NCBI RefSeq assembly: GCF_947495995.1
Contig: NZ_CANMAX010000003.1
Span: 248,001 to 312,000 of the forward strand
DNA: 64,000 nucleotides
Direction of reading: 5' to 3'
Source of the DNA: an uncultured Tenacibaculum sp.
GTDB lineage: Bacteria > Bacteroidota > Bacteroidia > Flavobacteriales > Flavobacteriaceae
In this document: piece by piece, positions 1 to 8,060 of the stretch
How positions within the stretch are numbered: position 1 is the stretch's first letter
How the letters are laid out: each line of letters starts with the position of its first letter
The notes under the pieces: model-generated
Databases searched by the model: none
What the model saw: only the letters and a program-made list of their open reading frames with translations
Told to the model about the DNA's origin: nothing
Made by a program: the position numbers and the translations under genes

Positions 1-2325
1 AAGGATGGTGATAGGTACAGTATTCATAAAAAAAGCGAGCAGCATCAGCATTCCGAACATAAAAAGGAAAAGCAACCTAAAGGTAAAGGTACAGGCACAT
101 TTTATTGTCCTATGCATTGCGAAGGCGATAAAATCTATAACAAACCAGGTGATTGTCCTGTTTGCGGAATGGATTTGGTCGAAGAACAAAATCTATCAGC
201 AACTTCAAAGGAACAATGGACGTGCCCTATGCACCCAGAAATCGTGAAAGACGAAGCAGGTTCGTGTCCTATCTGCGGAATGGATTTAGTGCCAATGCAA
301 CCCGACCTTTCAGCAGAAGAAAAGACCTATAAAAAGCTATTAAAAAAGTTTTGGATTGCCACAGCATTCACCTTACCAATTTTCTTAATTGCTATGAGCG
401 AAATGTTCAATAACAATCCATTATTCGATATAATGGAACAGAAATATTGGAATTGGATTCAGTTTGCATTGTCAATTCCAGTCGTGTTTTATGCCACTTG
501 GATGTTCTTTGAACGTGCCTATAAAAGTATTAAGACTTGGAATCTCAATATGTTTACGCTCATTGGAATTGGTGCAGGCGTAGCGTGGTTGTTTAGTGTA
601 ATTGGAATGTTATTTCCCGATGTGTTTCCAAGTCAATTTAAAACAGAATCAGGTGCAGTCCACGTCTATTTTGAAGCAGCAACGGTAATTCTAACATTGG
701 TGCTTTTAGGTCAATTATTAGAAGCTCGCGCACATAGTAAAACAAATTCAGCAGTAAAAGAACTGTTGAAATTAGCACCTAATAAGGCCATAAAAATTGT
801 GGATGGTGAAGAAGTTGAAGTCAGTATTGACGAGATAGAACTCAACTATATTCTAAAAGTAAAACCGGGCGATAAAATTCCTGTAGATGGTGTCATTACG
901 GAAGGCAATACAAGTATTGACGAATCAATGATTACTGGTGAACCCATTCCAGTAAATAAAGCTTTAGATGATAAAGTAAGTAGCGGAACAATAAATGGCA
1001 ATCAATCCTTTTTAATGAAAGCTGAAAAGGTAGGTAGTGACACTTTATTATCACAAATCATTCATATGGTGAATGATGCCAGTAGAAGTCGTGCACCTAT
1101 TCAAAATTTAGCTGATAAAGTTTCGGGTTATTTTGTACCAGTTGTAGTTATCATATCTGTAATCACATTTATTGTGTGGGCAATTTGGGGACCAGAACCT
1201 GCTTACGTCTATGCGTTGGTTAATGCAATTGCAGTTCTAATTATAGCCTGTCCGTGTGCATTAGGTCTAGCAACGCCAATGTCTGTGATGGTTGGTGTAG
1301 GTAAAGGTGCTCAAAATGGCGTATTGATTAAGAACGCCGAAGCACTTGAAAAAATGGATAAAGTAAATACGCTTATCGTTGACAAAACAGGAACAATTAC
1401 AGAAGGTAAACCAACAGTTGAAACCGTAGGTGCTTTTAATGATGCCTTAAGTGAAAAAGAAGCGTTACAATACATCGTTTCACTCAACACAAATAGCGAG
1501 CATCCGTTAGCAGAAGCTACCGTGAAATACGGAAAAGAGCATAGTGCTGAAATACTAAAGTCCGTAGATTTTAGTGCTGTTACTGGAAAGGGTGTTGAAG
1601 CTAAAATTGATGGCAAAAATGTAGCATTGGGGAATCCTAAAATGATGGAATATGCCAAATCAGACATTACATCGACAATGAAAGATGAAGCCAAAACCTA
1701 TCAAAAACAAGGTAAAACGGTTTCTTATTTAGCGATAGATAAAACCGTTGTAGGCTACGTGGTCATTGGCGATAAGATAAAAGAAACAAGTGCCAAAGCT
1801 ATTAAAGCACTTCAAGGTAAAGGCATTGATGTAATAATGCTTACAGGCGATAATCACGATACCGCACAAGCAGTAGCATCAGAATTGAATCTGGCAGACT
1901 TTAAAGCCAGTATGTTACCAGAGGACAAACTCAAAGAAGTGGAAAAATTACAAGAAAACGGAAAAGTAGTTGCTATGGCAGGTGATGGTATTAACGATGC
2001 ACCAGCATTGGCAAAAAGTGATGTGGGTATTGCTATGGGAACAGGAACAGACGTAGCTATTGAAAGTGCAATGATAACGCTCGTAAAAGGTGATTTAAAC
2101 GGCATTGTAAAAGCAAGAAATCTAAGCGATTCAGTAATGAAGAACATCAAGCAAAACCTATTTTTTGCACTTATCTACAACACATTAGGTGTGCCTATTG
2201 CAGCAGGTGTTTTGTTCCCGTTTTTCGGAATATTACTCTCACCAATGATAGCCGCTTTAGCAATGAGTTTTAGTTCAGTTTCAGTAATAGTAAATGCATT
2301 ACGATTAAGAAATATTAAAATATAG
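1..2325 (+). CDS. copA: Copper-type P1B ATPase, 5' end cut by window
   Basis: Inner-membrane heavy-metal-exporting ATPase, most likely for Cu(I). The reading frame is open to base 1, so the true start lies upstream and the ATG at 112 is internal. The visible N-terminus is His/Lys-rich, followed by two copies of a short metal-binding motif (CPMH...CPVCGMDL and CPMHPEI...CPICGMDL). After these come membrane helices, the TGEP actuator loop, the CPC metal-channel motif (1249-1257, context ACPCALGLATP), the phosphorylation motif DKTGT (1381-1395), the SEHPLAEA nucleotide-binding His-Pro and the hinge GDGINDAP (from 1981). CPC with SEHPLAEA and the Cys/Met-rich N-terminus fits copper rather than zinc. 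Four bases separate its stop from the adaptor gene, so the two are probably cotranscribed. Confidence 0.93.
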   Translation, partial: KDGDRYSIHKKSEQHQHSEHKKEKQPKGKGTGTFYCPMHCEGDKIYNKPGDCPVCGMDLVEEQNLSATSKEQWTCPMHPEIVKDEAGSCPICGMDLVPMQPDLSAEEKTYKKLLKKFWIATAFTLPIFLIAMSEMFNNNPLFDIMEQKYWNWIQFALSIPVVFYATWMFFERAYKSIKTWNLNMFTLIGIGAGVAWLFSVIGMLFPDVFPSQFKTESGAVHVYFEAATVILTLVLLGQLLEARAHSKTNSAVKELLKLAPNKAIKIVDGEEVEVSIDEIELNYILKVKPGDKIPVDGVITEGNTSIDESMITGEPIPVNKALDDKVSSGTINGNQSFLMKAEKVGSDTLLSQIIHMVNDASRSRAPIQNLADKVSGYFVPVVVIISVITFIVWAIWGPEPAYVYALVNAIAVLIIACPCALGLATPMSVMVGVGKGAQNGVLIKNAEALEKMDKVNTLIVDKTGTITEGKPTVETVGAFNDALSEKEALQYIVSLNTNSEHPLAEATVKYGKEHSAEILKSVDFSAVTGKGVEAKIDGKNVALGNPKMMEYAKSDITSTMKDEAKTYQKQGKTVSYLAIDKTVVGYVVIGDKIKETSAKAIKALQGKGIDVIMLTGDNHDTAQAVASELNLADFKASMLPEDKLKEVEKLQENGKVVAMAGDGINDAPALAKSDVGIAMGTGTDVAIESAMITLVKGDLNGIVKARNLSDSVMKNIKQNLFFALIYNTLGVPIAAGVLFPFFGILLSPMIAALAMSFSSVSVIVNALRLRNIKI

Positions 2326-2329
2326 TAGT

Positions 2330-4102
2330 ATGAAAAAATATATAGTTTATACGGGAATATTATTAGCGGGACTGCTATTAGGTTGGATACTATTCGGTAG
2401 CTCATCAAAACAAGAAGCAGAACACAATCACTCTGAAGTTGAAGAGAGTAATCAAATGTGGACGTGCTCTATGCATCCGCAGATTATGCAACCAGAATCA
2501 GGCGATTGTCCTATTTGTGGTATGGATTTAATTCCTGCTGAAAATAGTGCAGATGGCCTGTTAGCAGACCAATTCAAACTCACAGAAAACGCAATGGCTT
2601 TAGCAAATATCCAAACAACCGTTGTTGGTAAAGGCAATGCAGAAGGCAATACTATAAAACTATCTGGTAAAATTGCTGAAAACGAAGAAGCCAACGCAGT
2701 TCAGGTCAGTTACTTTTCGGGTAGAATTGAACGTTTGAATGTAAGTTTCACTGGTGAAGAAGTTCGTAAAGGTCAGCTTTTGGCAACAATCTATTCGCCA
2801 GAACTCTATGCAGCACAACAAGAATTGATTACAGCAGCATCCTTAAAAGAATCGCAACCTGCTTTGTACAAAGCGGTTCGTAATAAACTGAAATTATGGA
2901 AGCTCTCTGAAAATCAAATCAATCAGATTGAAGAAACTGGAAAAGTGAAAGAAAACTTTCCTGTGTACGCAACTGTTTCGGGAACAGTCACGGAAAAACT
3001 GGTAGAGCAAGGCGATTATATCAAACAAGGTCAACCCTTATTAAAAATCGCCAATCTCAACACGGTTTGGGGAAATTTTGATGTCTATGAAAATCAGATT
3101 GACCGCTTTAAAAAAGGGCAAGAAGTGATGGTAACAACCAATGCCTATCCTAATAAGGAATTTAAAGGTAAAGTTGATTTTATAGACCCGGTTTTAAACA
3201 CGAGAACAAGAACAGTAACCTTGCGTGTGGTTCTAAACAACAAGGAAGATGTATTTAAACCAGGAATGTTTATAACCGCAAATATTGAAAGTAGTAAAGC
3301 TAACAATGACGAAGTATTAACAATTCCAGCATCTGCTGTGTTATGGACAGGTGAGCGTTCTGTGGTGTATTTAAAAGCAAATGCAGACCAACCTGTTTTT
3401 GAAATGCGTGAAATTAAATTAGGTAATCAAATTGGTAATGAATATGAAGTTTTAGAAGGCTTGTTTGCCGGAAATGAAATAGTAACTAACGGAACATTTA
3501 CGGTTGATGCAGCAGCACAATTACAGGGTAAGAAATCAATGATGAATAAAGATGGTGGTAAAGTAATGACTGGTCACGAGGGTCATTTAGGTATGGATAA
3601 CAATTCATCCAACAAAGAAACTGACCACACCAATATGAATGAACGTTTGGAAGTATCAGAGAAATTTCAACAACAGTTAAATAGTGTTTACAATGAGTAT
3701 ATCAATTTAAAAGATGCTTTAGTAAAAGAAGATTCAAAAAGTACTTCAACAAGCGCATCAACTTTACTAAACAATTTAACCAAAGTAGATATGAAATTGT
3801 TATCAGATAATAAGGCGCATAACCATTGGATGTCATTAGAAAAGGAAATAAAATCTTCAGCGACCTCAATTTCTGAAACGTCCGATATAAAAGTTCAAAG
3901 AGACCATTTCAAGCATTTGTCATCACATCTAATCAATGCTGTTCAACTATTTGGTGTAAATGAAAAAGTCTATTTAGAATTTTGTCCAATGGCAGATAAT
4001 AACAAGGGTGCGTTTTGGTTGAGCAAAGAAGAAAAAGTAATCAATCCATATTTTGGTGATGCAATGCTAAGCTGTGGAGAAGTAAAACAAATAATAGAAT
4101 AA
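2330..4102 (+). CDS. CusB-like efflux adaptor with metal-binding motif and DUF3347 tail
   Basis: Periplasmic adaptor (membrane fusion protein) of a CusABC/CzcABC-type RND heavy-metal efflux system, 590 aa. Order seen: one N-terminal membrane anchor (residues about 4-23), a CSMHP...CPICGMDL metal-binding motif (about 45-66) of the same kind as in the upstream ATPase, barrel-sandwich and beta-barrel adaptor domains (about 100-395), then a C-terminal extension (about 430-590) resembling the copper-binding DUF3347 domain. The extension is typical of Bacteroidota homologues. No RND pump or outer-membrane channel gene is visible downstream, so partners may lie left of the window. It is placed directly behind the copper ATPase. 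Confidence 0.88.
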   Translation: MKKYIVYTGILLAGLLLGWILFGSSSKQEAEHNHSEVEESNQMWTCSMHPQIMQPESGDCPICGMDLIPAENSADGLLADQFKLTENAMALANIQTTVVGKGNAEGNTIKLSGKIAENEEANAVQVSYFSGRIERLNVSFTGEEVRKGQLLATIYSPELYAAQQELITAASLKESQPALYKAVRNKLKLWKLSENQINQIEETGKVKENFPVYATVSGTVTEKLVEQGDYIKQGQPLLKIANLNTVWGNFDVYENQIDRFKKGQEVMVTTNAYPNKEFKGKVDFIDPVLNTRTRTVTLRVVLNNKEDVFKPGMFITANIESSKANNDEVLTIPASAVLWTGERSVVYLKANADQPVFEMREIKLGNQIGNEYEVLEGLFAGNEIVTNGTFTVDAAAQLQGKKSMMNKDGGKVMTGHEGHLGMDNNSSNKETDHTNMNERLEVSEKFQQQLNSVYNEYINLKDALVKEDSKSTSTSASTLLNNLTKVDMKLLSDNKAHNHWMSLEKEIKSSATSISETSDIKVQRDHFKHLSSHLINAVQLFGVNEKVYLEFCPMADNNKGAFWLSKEEKVINPYFGDAMLSCGEVKQIIE

Positions 4103-4122
4103 TAACAATTAAATTTTAAACA

Positions 4123-4566
4123 ATGAAGAGAGTAATTTTAAGTATCGCTGTAATAGCAGCGTTAGGTTTAACAAGTTGTAAAAACGAAACCAAAAAAGAA
4201 ACAGAAACTACAACAACTACTGAAATGTCTAAAGATATGGCAATGACAGAGCTGTCTTTTGGTGTAAGAGGAAATTGCGGAATGTGTAAAAACACCATCG
4301 AGAAAGCAGCAAATGGTGTAGAAGGTGTTGCAAGCGCCAATTGGGACGTTGATAAAAAGAAGATTGATGTCTCTTTTGATGACACAAAAACTGATGCAAT
4401 GGCAATTCACAAAGCAATTGCAGCTTCAGGTTACGATACCGAAAAAGTGGCTGGTGATGAAGAAGCATATAATGGTTTGCCAGGGTGTTGTAAGTATGAC
4501 CACGAAATGGCAATGAATCAATCAGGTGAAACAAAAAGCGATGACCATTCAAATCACGACCATTAA
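4123..4566 (+). CDS. HMA-domain lipoprotein
   Basis: Small predicted lipoprotein (147 aa) with signal peptide and lipobox LTSC near residue 19, a Thr/Glu-rich linker, then a heavy-metal-associated ferredoxin-like domain (about residues 45-110). Its metal site is GNCGMCKNTIEKAA (CxxC). The C-terminus is His-rich and has a Cys pair (GCCKYDHE). It probably binds copper in the periplasm and passes it on. It follows the CusB-like adaptor after 20 bases and ends the copper operon just before a strong terminator. Confidence 0.85.
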   Translation: MKRVILSIAVIAALGLTSCKNETKKETETTTTTEMSKDMAMTELSFGVRGNCGMCKNTIEKAANGVEGVASANWDVDKKKIDVSFDDTKTDAMAIHKAIAASGYDTEKVAGDEEAYNGLPGCCKYDHEMAMNQSGETKSDDHSNHDH

Positions 4567-4576
4567 GCTAATAATG

Positions 4577-4605
4577 AAAGAGTCTTTGTAAAGAGGCTCT
4601 TTTTT
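4577..4605 (+). terminator. Rho-independent terminator of copper operon
   Basis: Arms AAAGAGTCTTT (4577-4587) and AGAGGCTCTTT (4592-4602) pair over 11 bp with G-U wobbles around a GTAA loop. A T-run follows. It lies 10 bases after the HMA lipoprotein stop. Confidence 0.8.
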
Positions 4606-4631
4606 ATTAAAAAGGAATGCTATAAGTTCTT

Positions 4632-4666
4632 TGCACTACAGTTGCATCAAAATCTTTTTATCTTTG
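4632..4666 (+). promoter_or_regulatory. Putative Fur-family operator and promoter
   Basis: TGCACTACAGTTGCA (4632-4646) is an imperfect inverted repeat with TGCA ends. A near-identical 15-mer occurs at 7646-7660. Twelve bases later TATCTTTG (4659-4666) matches the Bacteroidota -7 element TAnnTTTG. The expected start of transcription falls at or beside the GTG start at 4671, so the message may be nearly leaderless. Inference: the Fur-family regulator at 7228 binds here. Confidence 0.5.
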
Positions 4667-4670
4667 CATT

Positions 4671-4985
4671 GTGAAATTTTTTGCAATCATACTATCATTT
4701 TATTTCTTGGCACTTCAAGTAGTGCCCTGTAATGATGATGCAAATATTGTAGATGATTCTCAAACTATATCAGTAGTTGATTTTGACGGTGACCACGACC
4801 AAGATTGCGAAATGTGCTCACCTTTTTGTCATTGTCACTGCTGTCACGCCCACGGCATTTCCGCCCTTAATTTCTTCACCGATACGGAACACCAATTAAT
4901 TGATGGAGAGATTACTTCAAAGGATATGGCTATTGTCCAAGATGTCTCGTTTCGCTTCTTTCAACCACCTCGTAGAATTGGCTAA
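4671..4985 (+). CDS. Small secreted Cys/His-rich protein
   Basis: A 104-residue protein read from a GTG start; no in-frame ATG precedes it. The N-terminus is a hydrophobic signal-like segment, and the centre has a dense metal-ligand cluster, CEMCSPFCHCHCCHAH (about residues 46-61). It resembles small Bacteroidota proteins (DUF6660-like) encoded beside metal TonB receptors, but I am not certain of the family. It lies 59 bases upstream of the TonB receptor, behind its own putative metal-regulated promoter, so it is likely a metal-binding partner of that receptor. Confidence 0.7.
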   Translation: MKFFAIILSFYFLALQVVPCNDDANIVDDSQTISVVDFDGDHDQDCEMCSPFCHCHCCHAHGISALNFFTDTEHQLIDGEITSKDMAIVQDVSFRFFQPPRRIG

Positions 4986-5044
4986 AATTTTAAGCGATAA
5001 AGAATCGCCACTTACATTATTTAGTCAATTTATTAAAAATACAT

Positions 5045-7225
5045 ATGAATAAAAGTCTATTAAGCCTTTGGCTTATGCTACTATTTTGTGCTGTTGGTTA
5101 CGCTCAAAATACGTTAGAAATAAAAATTTTTACAGATAAAGAGAAGGAACCTTTGCTTGGTGCAAGCGTGTATATTGAAACCCTAAATAAAGGTGCAATA
5201 ACTAATTTTGATGGAGTTGCTTTTTTAGAGGATATCCCAAATGGCGAATATAAATTGCAAATTTCCTTTTTGGGCTTCGAAACTTTGGAAAAACTCATCA
5301 CAATTCCCTCAAATGAAGAATTGATTTTCTATTTAAAAGAAAGCTCAAATGCTTTGGACGAAGTTGTACTACAATCTACACGAAGCACAAGGACAGTAAG
5401 AAAAATACCTACACGTATTGAGTTTATCGGTGCTGAAGAATTAGGAGAAAAGGCAATAATGAACCCAACCAATATTTCTATGGTGCTTCGTGAAAGTACG
5501 GGAATACAAATGCAACAAACCTCATTAAGTAGTGCAAATACCAACATTAGAATACAAGGTTTGGATGGGCGCTATACGCAACTATTGCGTGATGGTTTTC
5601 CGCTCTACGGCGGTTTTTCAAGTGGATTGAGCATTTTACAGATTCCACCATTGGATTTAAGGCAATTTGAAATCATCAAAGGTAGTTCGTCAACATTATA
5701 TGGCGGTGGTGCTATTGCAGGATTGGTCAATATGGTTTCAAAAACGCCAAACGAAGAACCAGCTTTGGATATTATGCTAACCCAAACACAGGCCTTAGGT
5801 AGTACCGCCAATGTTTTCTATGGCGAACGAAGAGATAAATGGGGCTGGACACTTTACGGTTCAGGTCATTATCAAAAAGCATATGACCCAGAGGATGATG
5901 GTTTTAGTAATCTACCACAGACTCAATCTATAAGCTTTAATCCTAAATTGTTTTATTATCCCTCAGATAATACTACTTTCTGGTTTGGAATCAATGGAAC
6001 TTATGATGATAGAAAAGGTGGTGATATTACAAAAATTGAAGATGGCGAAAATGGAATCCATCAATATACTGAAGAAAACCTATCCAAACGGGTAAGCACA
6101 CAAGCCGTTTTTGAATCTCAATTTGATTCTGTTCAATCTATTTCCGTAAAGAACAGTATTGCTTTTTTTGATAGGAGTTTGGACATACCAGATTTATCTT
6201 TTAAAGGCAGTCAATGGAACACCTTTACAGAAGCTGCTTACCAAAAGCAAGGAGTAAAAGCAGATTGGGTTTTAGGAGCAAACTTATATTCTACAGTATT
6301 TAATGAACGGGGAAATCCTTTAGAACGTGACCAAAAGGACGTTACAGTTGGATTGTTTGCAAATAACATCTATGACCTTTCGGAACAATGGATTCTTGAA
6401 ACAGGACTGCGCACCGATTATGCTATTGATTGGGGATTCTTTGCGCTGCCAAGAATTTCTCTTTTGTATAAATCCAACAACAACTTTTCTAGCAGACTTG
6501 GGGGTGGTTTGGGCTATAAAGTTCCAGATATTTTTACTGAGGAAGCGGAATTTATCAATTTTCGAAATGTCTTACAGATTGATAAGGATGCTTTGAAAGC
6601 GGAACGTTCTTATGGTCTTAACCTAGATTTTAACTATCAAACAAGATTGACCGATGAAATTGGTTTTTCCGTAAACCAATTATTTTATCTGACAGCTATT
6701 AGAAACGGATTACTACTTAATTCTGTTGATGGTGATTTATTTCAGTTTGAAAATGCTTCTGGAGAAATTCTAAGTAAAGGGGCTGAAACCAATATCAAGT
6801 TTACTTATAAAGATTTTAGGTGGTTTTTGAATTACGCATTTATAGACACGCGCCTAAATTATCTACCTGGCAATCCACAGAAACCACTTACTGCAAAGCA
6901 CAATGCAGGGAGTGTTTTGATGTATGAATCTGAAAAATGGCGTATTGGTTATGAAACCTATTACACAGGAAAACAATTACTTTCAAATGGATTTGAAACA
7001 ACAGATTTCTTTACAATGGGCTTACTTGTAATGCGTAATTTTAAATGGGGAAGCACATTTGTAAATTTTGAGAACTTTACAGACCGAAGACAAAGTAGGT
7101 TTTCGCCTTTGGTACTGCCGCCACACGAAAACCCTACCTTTCCAGAAATTTATGCGCCCACAGATGGTTTTATCTTTAGTGTAGGAATCATTTTAAAACC
7201 CTTTGGAAACGAAGACGACGATTAA
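5045..7225 (+). CDS. TonB-dependent outer-membrane receptor
   Basis: Outer-membrane receptor of 726 aa. Signal peptide (to about residue 21, ending GYAQ), then a carboxypeptidase-like regulatory Ig-type domain (about 22-100), a plug domain (about 115-230, including the IRIQGLDGRYTQLLRDGFP region) and a 22-strand-type beta-barrel to the C-terminus. Such receptors import scarce metals or metallophores using TonB energy. The substrate cannot be read from sequence. Lying between a Cys/His-rich small protein and a Fur-family regulator, uptake or handling of a metal ion (zinc or copper) is the best inference. Confidence 0.9.
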   Translation: MNKSLLSLWLMLLFCAVGYAQNTLEIKIFTDKEKEPLLGASVYIETLNKGAITNFDGVAFLEDIPNGEYKLQISFLGFETLEKLITIPSNEELIFYLKESSNALDEVVLQSTRSTRTVRKIPTRIEFIGAEELGEKAIMNPTNISMVLRESTGIQMQQTSLSSANTNIRIQGLDGRYTQLLRDGFPLYGGFSSGLSILQIPPLDLRQFEIIKGSSSTLYGGGAIAGLVNMVSKTPNEEPALDIMLTQTQALGSTANVFYGERRDKWGWTLYGSGHYQKAYDPEDDGFSNLPQTQSISFNPKLFYYPSDNTTFWFGINGTYDDRKGGDITKIEDGENGIHQYTEENLSKRVSTQAVFESQFDSVQSISVKNSIAFFDRSLDIPDLSFKGSQWNTFTEAAYQKQGVKADWVLGANLYSTVFNERGNPLERDQKDVTVGLFANNIYDLSEQWILETGLRTDYAIDWGFFALPRISLLYKSNNNFSSRLGGGLGYKVPDIFTEEAEFINFRNVLQIDKDALKAERSYGLNLDFNYQTRLTDEIGFSVNQLFYLTAIRNGLLLNSVDGDLFQFENASGEILSKGAETNIKFTYKDFRWFLNYAFIDTRLNYLPGNPQKPLTAKHNAGSVLMYESEKWRIGYETYYTGKQLLSNGFETTDFFTMGLLVMRNFKWGSTFVNFENFTDRRQSRFSPLVLPPHENPTFPEIYAPTDGFIFSVGIILKPFGNEDDD

Positions 7226-7227
7226 TT

Positions 7228-7641
7228 ATGCAGACAATAGAAGAATTATTAGAATCAAAGGGAGTTCGGATAACGGCAATGCGCTTGCTGATATCCAAGT
7301 TCCTTGCAGGAAAAAAGGTGGCAGTTACTTTGAGTGATATAGAAAATGCTTTCGCGAAGGCAGATAGAACCACCCTCTATAGAACTCTTAAAACATTTGA
7401 GGAAAAAGCAATTGTACATCAAATAGATGATGGCACTGGCATCACCAAATATGCGATGTGTGAAGAAGGTTGCAATTGTGAAATGGAACAAGATTTACAC
7501 CTTCATTTTCATTGTAACAATTGTGGAGAAACAGTGTGTTTAACGGAACATAAAATCCCACAAATAAAAGTCCCCGATGGTTTTGTTTCAGAAAATGTAA
7601 ACTTGGTAGTAAAAGGTATTTGCGATAAATGCAGTGCCTAA
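7228..7641 (+). CDS. Fur-family metalloregulator
   Basis: A 137-residue Fur/Zur/PerR-type repressor. A winged-helix N-terminus (about 1-75, with TTLYRTLKTFEEK as the recognition-helix region) precedes a dimerisation and metal-binding domain with HLHFHCNNCGETVC and a final CDKC, the two structural Zn CxxC pairs. An extra CEEGCNCE cluster is notable. It starts two bases after the TonB receptor stop, so the two genes are cotranscribed. The 15-bp repeats at 4632 and 7646 are the likely operators, one before the operon and one immediately after this gene. Confidence 0.9.
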   Translation: MQTIEELLESKGVRITAMRLLISKFLAGKKVAVTLSDIENAFAKADRTTLYRTLKTFEEKAIVHQIDDGTGITKYAMCEEGCNCEMEQDLHLHFHCNNCGETVCLTEHKIPQIKVPDGFVSENVNLVVKGICDKCSA

Positions 7642-7645
7642 TAAA

Positions 7646-7681
7646 TGCACTTCCGTTGCACAGACTATTAAGCTACTTTTA
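7646..7681 (+). promoter_or_regulatory. Second Fur-type operator and promoter
   Basis: TGCACTTCCGTTGCA (7646-7660) differs from the element at 4632 at only two of 15 positions. TACTTTTA (7674-7681), a TAnnTTTG-like -7 element, lies 13 bases beyond it, close to the 12-base gap seen at the first copy. It would drive the DUF3703 and Zn/Cd ATPase genes. Confidence 0.5.
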
Positions 7682-7691
7682 TCCAAAATAG

Positions 7692-8060
7692 ATGGATATG
7701 AAGTTTAATGTAAAAATACCGAGACATCTAAAAGAAGCTTATAGTTCAGAGTTAAAATATTATAGAGAATACCTCATAAAAAAGCAATATGCTAATGCTT
7801 GGTGTCACTTAGAGCGTAGTCATATTATAGGTCAATCTTACCCAATAGAGCATACTTATTCCCATTGGTTAATGCTAAGGTTTGGTTTAATGCAAAGAAG
7901 CACCAAAGAAGTCTTTGGGCAAATAATAAGGCTAGTTGTCGGAGGTTGGAAATCATTTATAAATCACGTTCCACTTGGTAATACAGGTGGTGCAAACGTA
8001 CCACCATTAAAACGTATGCCTATTCCAAATGATATTGAAAAATTATTAGATATTAAATGA
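7692..8060 (+). CDS. DUF3703-family protein
   Basis: A 122-residue soluble protein recognised as DUF3703-like (conserved WCHLERSHIIGQ and HTYSHWLML stretches). The His- and Trp-rich helical pattern is typical of this family, which occurs beside metal efflux genes; its biochemical role is not known to me. A second in-frame ATG (7698) follows two codons later. Its stop overlaps the start of the next P-type ATPase by four bases, implying translational coupling. Confidence 0.75.
   Translation: MDMKFNVKIPRHLKEAYSSELKYYREYLIKKQYANAWCHLERSHIIGQSYPIEHTYSHWLMLRFGLMQRSTKEVFGQIIRLVVGGWKSFINHVPLGNTGGANVPPLKRMPIPNDIEKLLDIK

Noticed and set aside
4994..5008. GCGAT/ATCGC inverted repeat before the TonB receptor
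   Set aside because: Five-base arms with no T-run and no match elsewhere; could be chance.
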